Shown: positions 44,565-52,861 of the stretch, in pieces
Layout of the letters: each line of letters begins with the position of its first letter
Numbering within the stretch: position 1 is the stretch's first letter
From: Sphingomonadales bacterium
Lineage (GTDB): Bacteria; Pseudomonadota; Alphaproteobacteria; Sphingomonadales; Sphingomonadaceae
Assembly: GCA_027490095.1 (NCBI GenBank)
Contig: JAIXYT010000029.1
Span: 39,982-103,981 of the forward strand
Length of the DNA stretch: 64,000 nt
Direction of reading: 5' to 3'
Translations under genes and position numbers: made by a program
Notes under the pieces: model-generated
The model's database searches: none
What the model was told of the DNA's origin: nothing
Seen by the model: only the letters and a program-made list of their open reading frames with translations

Positions 44565-45875
44565 TCAGGGCGCGGCTGCGCGCTTTGCCCGTTCCGCAAG
44601 CCAATCGGTCGCGCGGCCCAGAAGATCCTCCTCGGGCGCGGTGAAGCGGCTGACCTTGCCTGGCGGCGGCGGCGCGGACGTGCCGGTCAGCGCATAGGCT
44701 AGTACGGTTCGGGCGCCGGGGTCGATCACCAGGCCCGACAGCAGGCCATAGGCGTTCCCGAGGTGGCCGCAGCCCTTCAGGGGCTGCGGGCTGAGCGGCT
44801 GGTCGCCGCCGGCCTTCCCAGTGCCCGAAAAGCAGTGAAGCCCCCCTTCGGACCAATATTGCATCAGCCCCGGGTCCGTCTCCTCGCCGGTGCCACCGGG
44901 TTTCACGGCGACGGGGCGGAACAGGCTGGCGATGGTTTCGGGCTTCAGGAAGCCGGCTTCGGGATCGAGGAGGCGCAGGCCCAGACGGCCGAGATCGTAG
45001 ACGGAAATGCGCATTCCACCCTGCGGCGAGAAGAGCGCACCGTTGGTGCCGGGGACGTAGCCGGCGAGGTCGCAGGGTTTTCCGTCGGCGACGCGGACAG
45101 GACAGTCGCCGGGCCGGCGGGCGTCGACCTGGGCGACCCAGGGACCGTCCGGGTTCCACGGGCCGTCGGACGAGGGCGCCTTGCGGTAGAGGACGGCGCC
45201 CTTTTCCGCAAAGCCGGGCGGGCAGCTGCTCCAATTGAAGCAGGCCTCGATCTGCAGGGGGGCGAACACCAGCTCCTGCATGGCGACGTCGAAGCGCTTG
45301 CCCGTGACCCGTTCGATCAGCTGGCCGAGGATCGCCTGGTTGATGTTGGCATAGTCGAATGCCGTGCCGGGAGCCGCCTTGCTCCAGCTTTGCGGGCCGA
45401 GCCTTTCCTGCAGGCGTTCGCCGAGCAGGAAGGTGTAGCCGCCGGCATCGGACAGCGAGCTTTCGTGCCGCATCATCTGCCGGATGGTGACAGGCACCTT
45501 CGGGTGGGCGGGGTTTCGAAGCGTCCAGCCGAGGTGCTTCGAGGCTTCGTCGTCGAGCGAGAGACGGCCTGCCTCGGCGAGCCGGTGCAGCGCAAGGGCG
45601 ACCGCCACCTTCGAGATCGACGCGATCCGGACCGGCACGTCGGTCGTCATCAGCCTGATGGTCGCGCCGTCGGGGCCCACCTCTGCGGCGCCGGAATTGA
45701 CCGTCCGGTTGGCGCCGCCGGAGGCCACCAGGAACAGCGAATAGCCCGGCACGTCCACGCCGCCGAGCGAAGGGGAAAGGTCGATGGTCCGCGTGTCGGC
45801 CTGTTGCGCCGCGGCCGGCAGGGCAAGGCAGAGGGCGGCAAGATGTGCCAGATGGCGCAGACGGCTCGGGGACAT
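44565..45875 (-). CDS. serine hydrolase of the beta-lactamase fold
   Basis: 436 residues with a signal peptide ending near AAAQQ. RIASISKVAV holds the SxxK nucleophile (Ser86, Lys89) and AFDYANINQAI the YxN second motif; the class C / esterase-type group (Pfam Beta-lactamase). Such exported proteins act as D,D-peptidases, esterases or amidases; resistance cannot be assumed. Converges on the TraB gene with seven bases between stops. Confidence 0.83.
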   Translation of the reverse strand: MSPSRLRHLAHLAALCLALPAAAQQADTRTIDLSPSLGGVDVPGYSLFLVASGGANRTVNSGAAEVGPDGATIRLMTTDVPVRIASISKVAVALALHRLAEAGRLSLDDEASKHLGWTLRNPAHPKVPVTIRQMMRHESSLSDAGGYTFLLGERLQERLGPQSWSKAAPGTAFDYANINQAILGQLIERVTGKRFDVAMQELVFAPLQIEACFNWSSCPPGFAEKGAVLYRKAPSSDGPWNPDGPWVAQVDARRPGDCPVRVADGKPCDLAGYVPGTNGALFSPQGGMRISVYDLGRLGLRLLDPEAGFLKPETIASLFRPVAVKPGGTGEETDPGLMQYWSEGGLHCFSGTGKAGGDQPLSPQPLKGCGHLGNAYGLLSGLVIDPGARTVLAYALTGTSAPPPPGKVSRFTAPEEDLLGRATDWLAERAKRAAAP

Positions 45876-45905
45876 GGCAGGCGGCTAGCGGGGAACAGCC
45901 GAAGG

Positions 45906-47198
45906 CTAGGCGGCCAGCGTCTGCCGTTCAAGGCACCAGGGGGCGAGCGCCTCGCGCACCTCGCCGGCGGACAGGCCGAACTGTTCGAGGCGGTAGCGAT
46001 GCCGGGCATAGCCATGTTCGGCAGCGGCACGCGCGACATAGGCCTCCATGGCGGCCAGCGCAGTGGGCGTGAGTTCGCGACCGAGGAAGGCATAGGTGCG
46101 CTGGATCGCACCACGCCAGTCGGCCCCCACCTCCTCGAAGCCGAGGTCGAACTGGAGATGGGCGGGAATCGTTTCGCGGACCTGTGCAACGACATCCAGC
46201 CGGTGGCGTGTCTTGTGGAGCCATTCCCGGCCGATCCAGTGCGGGTCCACATGGTCGGACTGGATCACCATCTGGTTCCAGGCGAGGCTTGCACCCGAGG
46301 CGACGAGCTGGACGGGATCGCGGTGCAGGAAGATGAGCGGGGCCTGCGGGAAGACGGCGTGCAGCGCGGCAATGTCCTGCATGTGCTGCGGCGTCTTCAG
46401 CACATAGGGGCGCGACGGATCCTCGCCCTCGAACCATGTGCGCATCTGGAGGAGCGTGCGCATCCGCCGGTAGGCGGGCGTCTGGTCGGTCGCCTCGCAG
46501 TGGCGGGCAAAGGCCGGCACGCGGCGCTGGGCCTCGATCATGGCGCTGGAGAGCGACTGGTCGAGCAGGCCGAGCTCCTCGTCCACTTCCATGGGGCCTG
46601 TCGGGTGCACTTCGAGGATGGCGGGATTGATCGAGGCGAGCAGTTTCAGCGCGCGGCTGACCTGGGCGATGCGCGGGTCGGGCTTGCCGCTGCTGCGGGC
46701 GGTGAACGAGCGCGGCGAGGGCACCGGCGCCTGCGCTTCGAACAGGCGGAGTGCGGTGAAGGCGGGATCGCTTGCCAGCAGGCGTTGCATCCGCGTGGTG
46801 CCTGACCGCATGGACCCGACGACGATCACCGGCGGGGCGAGCTCGATCCGCTCGATCTCGGGGCATTCGGCGAGCAGCGCGTCGAACCAGAGGCGTTCCT
46901 TCATCACTTTCAAAAGCGAGCCGTGGGAGACCAGACGGCCGAAGTCCGTCAGCTGGGCTTCGTGGTGGAGGGACGGCAGAAGGACATCCAGCTGGCTGTC
47001 GAAGAAGGCGCGGTCATGCGTGTCGGCCGTGAGACCGGTGTCCTTCTCGGCGAGGCTGCGCAGGCGGTCCGGGCAGAGATCGGCAGGCGGAAGGATCCCG
47101 CTCGACCAGGCGGAGCGCAGGGAGCCCATGAGGAACTTCAGGTGCAAGGGCCTGAAATGACTGGCGGGCGGCAGGCCGGGCGTTTCCATGACTGTCAT
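45906..47198 (-). CDS. sulfotransferase family protein
   Basis: 430 residues from the ATG at 47198; another in-frame ATG lies at 47189. VIVVGSMRSGTTRMQRLLASDP is the 5'-phosphosulfate loop for PAPS and LIFLHRDPVQLVAS the 3'-phosphate site. This is the large sulfotransferase_3 type common in sphingomonads and mycobacteria. Acceptor unknown. The stop lies 30 bases past the beta-lactamase-fold gene start, same strand. Confidence 0.82.
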   Translation of the reverse strand: MTVMETPGLPPASHFRPLHLKFLMGSLRSAWSSGILPPADLCPDRLRSLAEKDTGLTADTHDRAFFDSQLDVLLPSLHHEAQLTDFGRLVSHGSLLKVMKERLWFDALLAECPEIERIELAPPVIVVGSMRSGTTRMQRLLASDPAFTALRLFEAQAPVPSPRSFTARSSGKPDPRIAQVSRALKLLASINPAILEVHPTGPMEVDEELGLLDQSLSSAMIEAQRRVPAFARHCEATDQTPAYRRMRTLLQMRTWFEGEDPSRPYVLKTPQHMQDIAALHAVFPQAPLIFLHRDPVQLVASGASLAWNQMVIQSDHVDPHWIGREWLHKTRHRLDVVAQVRETIPAHLQFDLGFEEVGADWRGAIQRTYAFLGRELTPTALAAMEAYVARAAAEHGYARHRYRLEQFGLSAGEVREALAPWCLERQTLAA

Positions 47199-47320
47199 TG
47201 CTGTTACGACCGCTGGATTGCCAAAGAAAGCGGCCCCGGGCGGTTTTGCTTCGCTGCGTTGCAAAAGGGGCACGGTGGCGCATGTTGCAGCCGACAGCCG
47301 TCGCAGCTAAGGGCGCCGCC

Positions 47321-47644
47321 ATGTGTACCACCCGACTCGCCCCGGCCGCCCTTGCGCTGATACTCGGTTTGTCGGCCTGCACCACCACCAAGCAGGCGCA
47401 GGTGCGCACCGCGCTTCTGGATGCCGGCCTGTCCGAGCCGATGGCCGACTGCATGGCTGAGCCTTTGGGCCGCGACCTCAGCGTGTCGCAGCTGAAATCG
47501 CTGCAGCGTGTGGCGAAGCTCGCGAACACGGCTCCAACCAACATGACCCAGCAGCAGGTGATGACCATGCTGAAGCGCGATCTCGACCCGGAGACGGTGG
47601 GCGTCGTCGTGCGCGCCGGGGTGGGCTGCTTCGTCCGGGGCTAG
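47321..47644 (+). CDS. small lipoprotein of unknown function
   Basis: 107 residues from the ATG at 47321. CTTRLAPAALALILGLSACTT ends in a lipobox (LSAC), giving a mature chain of about 87 residues with Gln-rich helices and two further cysteines. I do not recognise the family. An upstream in-frame ATG at 47282 would spoil the signal. Its stop shares the CTAG at 47641-47644 with the converging monooxygenase. Confidence 0.65.
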   Translation: MCTTRLAPAALALILGLSACTTTKQAQVRTALLDAGLSEPMADCMAEPLGRDLSVSQLKSLQRVAKLANTAPTNMTQQQVMTMLKRDLDPETVGVVVRAGVGCFVRG

Positions 47645-49137
47645 CTGTAGCGGAATTCGGGTCCGTCGAGGTCGATTGCCGGAAGCTCCCTGCATTCGGC
47701 CCAATAGTCCTGGTTGTGCATCCATTCCGGCTTGTCGCCGCGCTTGGGCAGCAGGTGCATGCCCCGCATCAGATAGCCGGGATTGAAATTGTCTGCGTCC
47801 ATCCAGGGCAGGAGCGGCATGTTGTGGTCTTCGGGGCGTAGCGCCACCTCGACCGTCGAGGCGCCTTTGGCCTTCATGTGGTTGAGGAGGCGGGTGACGA
47901 AATCGCCCAGCAGGTAGACCCTGAGCGTCCAGCTCGCGCGGAAATAGCCCATCACCCAGACGAGGTTGGGGACGCCCGTGAACATCATCCCGCGGTAGGT
48001 CACGGTGTCGGCGAAATTCATGGGGCGGCCGTCGACCGCGAAGTCGATGTCGCCGGTGATGCAGAGGTTGAAGCCGGTTGCCGTGACGATGACGTCGGCT
48101 TCGAGCGTCTTGCCGGACTTCAGCAGGATGCCATGTTCGGTGAAGCGCTCGATATGGTCGGTGACCACGCTAGCCTTGCCAGCGGCGAGGCCCTGGAAGA
48201 GGTCGCCGTCGGGCAGGAAGGCGAGGCGCTGCTGCCACGGGCGGTAGCTGGGCGTGAAGTGGGTGGCGATGTCGAAGTCCGGGCCCAGATAGGCGCGTGC
48301 AGCCTCCAGCAGCTCGGCTTTCACCGCTTCGGGCTCCTCGACCGAGCGGCGCGTGATCTCGGCCTGGTCGAACAGGATGGAGCGGCGCACGATGTCGTGG
48401 ACGATGGCCTCGTCCACCTGGAGCTGGCGGAGGCGATCGGCCAGTTCGTTGGAGTTGGGGTGGGGGTAGAAGTAGGTCGGCGAGCGCTGGAGCAGCGTGA
48501 CGTGGACGCACGTGTCGGCGATTGCCGGCACCAGCGTTGCCGCTGTCGCGCCGGACCCGATGACCACCACGCGCTTGCCCTTGAGGTCAAGATCCTCGGG
48601 CCAGGTCTGCGGGTGGACGATTGTGCCCCTGAAGTCGGCCATGCCCGGCCATTCGGGGGTGTAGCCTTTCGCGTGGCGGTAATAGCCCTGGCACATCCAG
48701 AGGAAATTGGCGGTGACAGTGAAGGGCTCGCCGTTCGCCAGGCCGCGGACGGTCCAGCGCTTGTCGCCCGAGGACCATGTGGCGCTCTCGATATGGTGGC
48801 CGTAGCGGATGTGGCGGTCGATCCCGTTCTCGGTGATCACCTCGCGCATGTAGGCAAGGATCTCGGCCGCGGTCGCGATCGGAGGGCCGACCCAGGGTTT
48901 GAAGCGGTAGCCGAAGGTGTAGAGCTCGGAATCGGAGCGGATGCCGGGGTATCTGTGGGTTTCCCAGGTGCCGCCGAACGTGGGCTTCGATTCCAGGATG
49001 ACGTAGCTGCGGTCCGGCGCCTGGCGTTGCAGGTGCCAGGCTGCGCCGACACCCGAGATACCGGCGCCTACGATCAGCACGTCGAAATCGGTCGTCCGCG
49101 CGCCCGTTTCGGGGCGTTCCTCGCTCAAGGTTGCCAT
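47641..49137 (-). CDS. Baeyer-Villiger-type flavin monooxygenase
   Basis: 498 residues from the ATG at 49137, which has GGAGG six bases upstream. DVLIVGAGISGVGAAWHL binds FAD, FRGTIVHPQTWP is an exact FxGxxxHxxxWP Baeyer-Villiger fingerprint, and VVVIGSGATAATLVPAIA binds NADPH. It should insert oxygen next to a ketone using NADPH and O2, though such enzymes also oxidise heteroatoms. An FNR/FixK-like palindrome lies 54 bases upstream of the start. Confidence 0.88.
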   Translation of the reverse strand: MATLSEERPETGARTTDFDVLIVGAGISGVGAAWHLQRQAPDRSYVILESKPTFGGTWETHRYPGIRSDSELYTFGYRFKPWVGPPIATAAEILAYMREVITENGIDRHIRYGHHIESATWSSGDKRWTVRGLANGEPFTVTANFLWMCQGYYRHAKGYTPEWPGMADFRGTIVHPQTWPEDLDLKGKRVVVIGSGATAATLVPAIADTCVHVTLLQRSPTYFYPHPNSNELADRLRQLQVDEAIVHDIVRRSILFDQAEITRRSVEEPEAVKAELLEAARAYLGPDFDIATHFTPSYRPWQQRLAFLPDGDLFQGLAAGKASVVTDHIERFTEHGILLKSGKTLEADVIVTATGFNLCITGDIDFAVDGRPMNFADTVTYRGMMFTGVPNLVWVMGYFRASWTLRVYLLGDFVTRLLNHMKAKGASTVEVALRPEDHNMPLLPWMDADNFNPGYLMRGMHLLPKRGDKPEWMHNQDYWAECRELPAIDLDGPEFRYS

Positions 49138-49190
49138 GCGGTCCTCCATCCCGGATGACCTGCATGGTGACACGGATGCGCATCTGCGTC

Positions 49191-49204
49191 TTGATCCGCG
49201 TCAA
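49191..49204. promoter_or_regulatory. FNR/FixK-like palindrome upstream of the monooxygenase
   Basis: TTGATCCGCGTCAA reads as TTGAT-N4-GTCAA, one base off the symmetric FNR box and within the looser FixK/NnrR pattern. It lies between the monooxygenase start (49137) and the L,D-transpeptidase stop. No Crp/Fnr-type regulator is in the window and a chance match cannot be excluded. Confidence 0.4.
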
Positions 49205-49232
49205 GCAGCGGGGCTGGGTATTTCCACAGGTC

Positions 49233-50234
49233 TCAGCCGTCGGTCGCGATGACCGTCGTCGCCTTGCCCGACGAACCGCTGTTGAGGCCGCCGTGCGTCG
49301 CCAGCACCGTGGTGCCCGGCCCGATCACGGCCCGGACGAGGCGGTTGAAATCCTCGGGGATGGTGATGGCGCCGACCGCATTCTGCGCGACGGCCTGGCC
49401 TTTCTCGGTCTCGTAGCCGGGCAGGCCGACATAGACCCACTTCGGCTGCCCGGTTTCGTCGGTGCCGGCAAATTGCAGCGCGCGGGTGCCGATCTCGAAG
49501 CCTTCGGCCACCTTGATCTTGCTGCGCCCGATCTCGACCCCGTTGCGGAACACGATCACGCGCTCGTTGTCGGTGGAGAGAACGATGGTGACGGGGCCGG
49601 TGGGCGATTTTTCGGGGGTCCAGCGCCAGTCCTCGTCCGGCGTGAGGCGGCGCTTCGTGGGATCATCGGGCAGACCCTTGGGCGTGACGGGGGCGAGGAA
49701 GGCGTTGAAGTCGGCGACTTCGGGGGTCACCCGATCCTCGGTGACCACCACGGTCATGCCCATCGGGCTCGCCTCGAACAGCAGCTTCGAGAATTCGAGC
49801 GGCAGGCGGATGCAGCCGTGGCTTGCCGGGTAGCCGGGGAGGTTGCCGGCGTGGAGCGCGATGCCGTCCCACGTCAGCCGCTGCATGTAGGGCATGGGCG
49901 CATTGTTGTAGAGGTTGGACTTGTGGTCCTTGTTCTTCTGCAGGATCGTGAACACGCCCGTCGGGGTCTTGTGGCCGGCCTTGCCGGTGGAGACGGTGGA
50001 GGCGCCGATCCGCACCCCGTTGCGGTACACATAGGCACGCTGGCTGGGCAGGTGGACGATCACCGTCATCGGGCCGGCCGGTGCGAGGTCCCCGTTCCAG
50101 ATGAACTGGCCCGGCTTCAGTGCGGCGACGTCGGTGTCGAACGAGGCGGACGTCTTCGCGCCCTGGGCAAGTGCCGGCTGGGCGATGCAGACGGCGGCCA
50201 CGACCAGGCCGACAACGGGCAATCTCGACAACAA
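49233..50234 (-). CDS. L,D-transpeptidase (YkuD) with a degenerate second copy
   Basis: 333 residues from a TTG at 50234 chosen for the GGGGGAA seven bases upstream; a signal peptide ends near ALAQ. The first YkuD domain (about 52-170) has the full active site, HAGNLPGYPASHGCIRLP with Cys141. A second, related stretch (about 212-315) repeats the pattern GPVTIVLSTDNERVIVFRNG, but the HGC position reads VGA (287-289). The first domain should cross-link peptidoglycan or attach lipoprotein; the second is probably structural. Confidence 0.87.
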   Translation of the reverse strand: MLSRLPVVGLVVAAVCIAQPALAQGAKTSASFDTDVAALKPGQFIWNGDLAPAGPMTVIVHLPSQRAYVYRNGVRIGASTVSTGKAGHKTPTGVFTILQKNKDHKSNLYNNAPMPYMQRLTWDGIALHAGNLPGYPASHGCIRLPLEFSKLLFEASPMGMTVVVTEDRVTPEVADFNAFLAPVTPKGLPDDPTKRRLTPDEDWRWTPEKSPTGPVTIVLSTDNERVIVFRNGVEIGRSKIKVAEGFEIGTRALQFAGTDETGQPKWVYVGLPGYETEKGQAVAQNAVGAITIPEDFNRLVRAVIGPGTTVLATHGGLNSGSSGKATTVIATDG

Positions 50235-50321
50235 GGCAGTTCCCCCAGGGTTGTTCGGACACGCCGGATAGGGGATGCCGGGCGAGGGCTCAACTGCCCT
50301 TCGGGCAGGACAGGCTTCGTA

Positions 50322-50546
50322 TCAGGGCTGGATGTAACGACGCGCGCGCGCCCGCAGCCGCACGGGCTCGGGCTTGCCGCTCTCGCGGCGCCATTCCTTC
50401 AGGCCGGTGCGCACCAGGGCGATGGCCAGCATGGCAAGCAGAAGCATTCCCGACAGGGTTGCACCATCCGGGCTGCCGCCGGTGTCGGCATTGGCAGCAG
50501 CGGCCGTGGACAGAAATGCCAGGGCAAGAAGACTCTTGGTGTTCAT
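50322..50546 (-). CDS. small exported membrane protein, unknown
   Basis: 74 residues from the ATG at 50546 with GGAGAG upstream. A cleavable-looking signal (KSLLALAFLSTAAAANA) precedes TGGSPDGATLSG, a second hydrophobic helix (MLLLAMLAIALVRTGL) and a basic tail rich in Arg. This bipartite layout resembles short sorting-tail proteins but no known tripartite tag is recognised. Being small, its reality rests on the ribosome site and the signal. Confidence 0.5.
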   Translation of the reverse strand: MNTKSLLALAFLSTAAAANADTGGSPDGATLSGMLLLAMLAIALVRTGLKEWRRESGKPEPVRLRARARRYIQP

Positions 50547-50712
50547 CGTCACTCTCCGACAGGTCACGATGCCCGAACGGGCGTGGACTGCCTTTCAAGT
50601 TCCGTGCCAAGCCCGCCCAAGAGTGCAAAAAAGAGTGACGGCCCCGCCAACTGTCAAGAATTCCGACACTCCCCGGCGGGATTAAGGTTTACGGATCGCC
50701 GCCCAACGAAAA

Positions 50713-50739
50713 AGGGGCGGAGCCATCGGCCCCGCCCCT
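50713..50739 (-). terminator. Rho-independent terminator of the pnt operon
   Basis: Inverted arms AGGGGCGG and CCGCCCCT with an 11-base loop; read on the minus strand the stem is followed by TTTTTCG. It lies 26 bases past the pntB stop and so ends the transhydrogenase operon. Confidence 0.85.
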
Positions 50740-50764
50740 GTCTGTTTCGCGGCTGGCGCCTCCC

Positions 50765-52207
50765 CTAGTGGGCGAGGCCCTTCACGATCTCGTCGGTCAT
50801 CTTCTTGGCGTCGCCAAGCAGCATCATCGTGTTGTCCATGTAGAACACGTCATTGTCGACGCCGGCGTAGCCGACCCCGCCCATGGAGCGCTTGATGAAC
50901 AACACGGTCTTCGCCTTCCACACTTCCAGCACGGGCATGCCATAGATGGGGCTGGTCTTGTCGGTCTGGGCGGCCGGGTTGGTCACGTCGTTGGCACCGA
51001 TGATGAAGGCGACATCGGCCTGCGCGAACTCGGAGTTGATGTCCTCGAGCTCGAACACTTCATCATAGGGGACGTTCGCTTCCGCGAGGAGCACGTTCAT
51101 GTGCCCGGGCATCCGGCCGGCGACCGGGTGGATGGCGTATTTCACCTCCACCCCTTCCTTCTTCAGAACGTCGCCCATTTCGCGCAGCGTGTGCTGGGCC
51201 TGGGACACGGCCATGCCGTAGCCGGGAACGATGATGACCTTCTCGGCGTTCTTCAGGATGAAGCCGGCGTCGTCGGCCGAGCCGCGCTTCCAGGGGCGCT
51301 CGACCGCCGGGCCGCCGGCAGCAGCGCCGCTTTCGGCACCGAAGCCGCCGGCGATGACCGAGATGAAGCTGCGGTTCATCGCCTTGCACATGATGTAGCT
51401 GAGGATCGCGCCCGACGAGCCGACAAGCGCGCCGGTGATGATCATCGCCGAATTGCCCAGCGTGAAGCCCATGGCGGCGGCGGCCCAGCCGGAATAGCTG
51501 TTCAGCATCGAGACGACGACCGGCATGTCGGCGCCGCCGATCGGGATGATCAGGAGGAAGCCGATGGCGAACGACAACAGAAGGATCGCCCAGAACAGCA
51601 TGGGCGTGTTGGCGCTGAAGATCGCGACCATCACCAGGATGCCGGCGAGAACCCCGAGGTTGATCACGTGCCGGCCCGGAAGCAGGATCGGTGCACCCGA
51701 CATGTTGCCGTTGAGCTTCAGGAAGGCGATCACCGAGCCGGAGAAGGTGATGGCGCCGATCGCGACGCCCAGGCCCAGCTCGATGAGGCTGCCCTTCATG
51801 ATGTCGGTGCCCTCGGCGTTCAGGATGCCGAAGGCGCCGGGCGCCAGATAGGCGGCGACACCCACCAGCACGGCGGCAAGGCCGACGAGGCTGTGGAAGC
51901 CGGCGACGAGCTGGGGCATGGCCGTCATCGCGATCTTGCGCGCGACCACCAGGCCGAAGGCACCGCCGATGGCGACTGCGACCGCGATTTCGGCGATGCT
52001 GGCGAACTCCAGCTTGATGATGGTGGTGACCACCGCGATCAGCATGCCGGCCATGCCATAGCGGTTGCCCGCGCGGCTGGTTTCGGGGCTGGAAAGCCCG
52101 CGCAGCGCGAGGATGAAGAGCACGCCGGCAACCAGATAGGCCAGCATTGCCCAGGGCGGAACGACAGTCGCCACGTTCATGGCAGCGGTTGCGGGTGTGG
52201 TGTCCAT
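50765..52207 (-). CDS. pntB: NAD(P) transhydrogenase subunit beta
   Basis: 480 residues: nine or so membrane helices (proton channel domain II) and the C-terminal NADP-binding domain III, where VIIVPGYGMAVSQAQH and IGANDVTNPAAQTDKTSPIYGMP are diagnostic. The enzyme uses proton-motive force to make NADPH from NADH. Last gene of pntAa-hyp-pntAb-pntB, closed by a terminator. Confidence 0.96.
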   Translation of the reverse strand: MDTTPATAAMNVATVVPPWAMLAYLVAGVLFILALRGLSSPETSRAGNRYGMAGMLIAVVTTIIKLEFASIAEIAVAVAIGGAFGLVVARKIAMTAMPQLVAGFHSLVGLAAVLVGVAAYLAPGAFGILNAEGTDIMKGSLIELGLGVAIGAITFSGSVIAFLKLNGNMSGAPILLPGRHVINLGVLAGILVMVAIFSANTPMLFWAILLLSFAIGFLLIIPIGGADMPVVVSMLNSYSGWAAAAMGFTLGNSAMIITGALVGSSGAILSYIMCKAMNRSFISVIAGGFGAESGAAAGGPAVERPWKRGSADDAGFILKNAEKVIIVPGYGMAVSQAQHTLREMGDVLKKEGVEVKYAIHPVAGRMPGHMNVLLAEANVPYDEVFELEDINSEFAQADVAFIIGANDVTNPAAQTDKTSPIYGMPVLEVWKAKTVLFIKRSMGGVGYAGVDNDVFYMDNTMMLLGDAKKMTDEIVKGLAH

Positions 52208-52213
52208 CGCCGC

Positions 52214-52501
52214 TTAACCCTTCTTCTCTTTTTTCTTGTACATCGCGAGCATTCGCTCGGTGACGGCGAAGCCGCCGAAGATGTTCACGCTGGCGAGAAC
52301 CACCGCGGCCAGGCCAAGCCACTTGGCGGCAGGCGCGCCCGTTGCGGCGGCGGCGATCAGCGCGCCGACGATGATGACGGACGAGATGGCGTTGGTGACC
52401 GCCATCAGCGGCGTGTGCAGCGCCGGCGTGACCGACCAGACGACATAATAGCCGACGAAGCAGGCCAGCACGAAGATCGAGAGGATGGAGATAAAGTCCA
52501 T
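52214..52501 (-). CDS. pntAb: NAD(P) transhydrogenase subunit alpha, membrane part
   Basis: 95 residues with three membrane helices (FISILSIFVLACFVGYYVVW, NAISSVIIVGALIAAA, LGLAAVVLASVNIFGGFAVTERML). In E. coli this is fused to PntA; here it is separate, as in many alphaproteobacteria. Lies six bases ahead of pntB. Confidence 0.93.
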   Translation of the reverse strand: MDFISILSIFVLACFVGYYVVWSVTPALHTPLMAVTNAISSVIIVGALIAAAATGAPAAKWLGLAAVVLASVNIFGGFAVTERMLAMYKKKEKKG

Positions 52502-52504
52502 GGG

Positions 52505-52861
52505 CTAGCGCTCCGCTGTCCAGGGGAAGAGGAAGTTCCGGCCTTCGGCCCAGGTGGTGCCGACCATCTTTCCGCCCTCGAGGCAGGCGGCCGAATGGTA
52601 GAAGCCCGAGCCGTCGGTCGTGCGGAAGGCGACGCAATCCCGGTTGCGGGCCGAGACGCTGCGACCGGCAAGGATGTCGCTGTTGTAGAAGCTGCCCGTG
52701 ACCGTGCCGTCGGCACCGATCTTCAGCACCATCGGCTGGGTGTAGGGCGTGTCGGCAAGGCTCGGGCGCAGGTCGACCGTCCAGTTGCCGGCCATGTCGG
52801 CGACAGCGGCGTTGGCGGGCGCCGTGACGATGGCCAGCGCGAGGAGGAGGAGCCCCCTCAT
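52505..52861 (-). CDS. exported protein of unknown function inside the pnt operon
   Basis: 118 residues. Signal peptide RGLLLLALAIVTAPANA, mature chain beginning AVADMAGNWTVDLRPSLADTPYTQPMVLKI, with two cysteines and a beta-rich look (GNWTVDL, DGTVTGSFYNSD) recalling lipocalin-like or DUF small domains. Its ATG overlaps the pntAa stop by ATGA and its stop lies three bases before pntAb, so it is firmly embedded in the operon. No function assigned. Confidence 0.75.
   Translation of the reverse strand: MRGLLLLALAIVTAPANAAVADMAGNWTVDLRPSLADTPYTQPMVLKIGADGTVTGSFYNSDILAGRSVSARNRDCVAFRTTDGSGFYHSAACLEGGKMVGTTWAEGRNFLFPWTAER

Noticed and set aside
44565..45875. Calling this a beta-lactamase resistance gene
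   Set aside because: SxxK and YxN also occur in esterases and D,D-peptidases of the same fold, and nothing else points to resistance.
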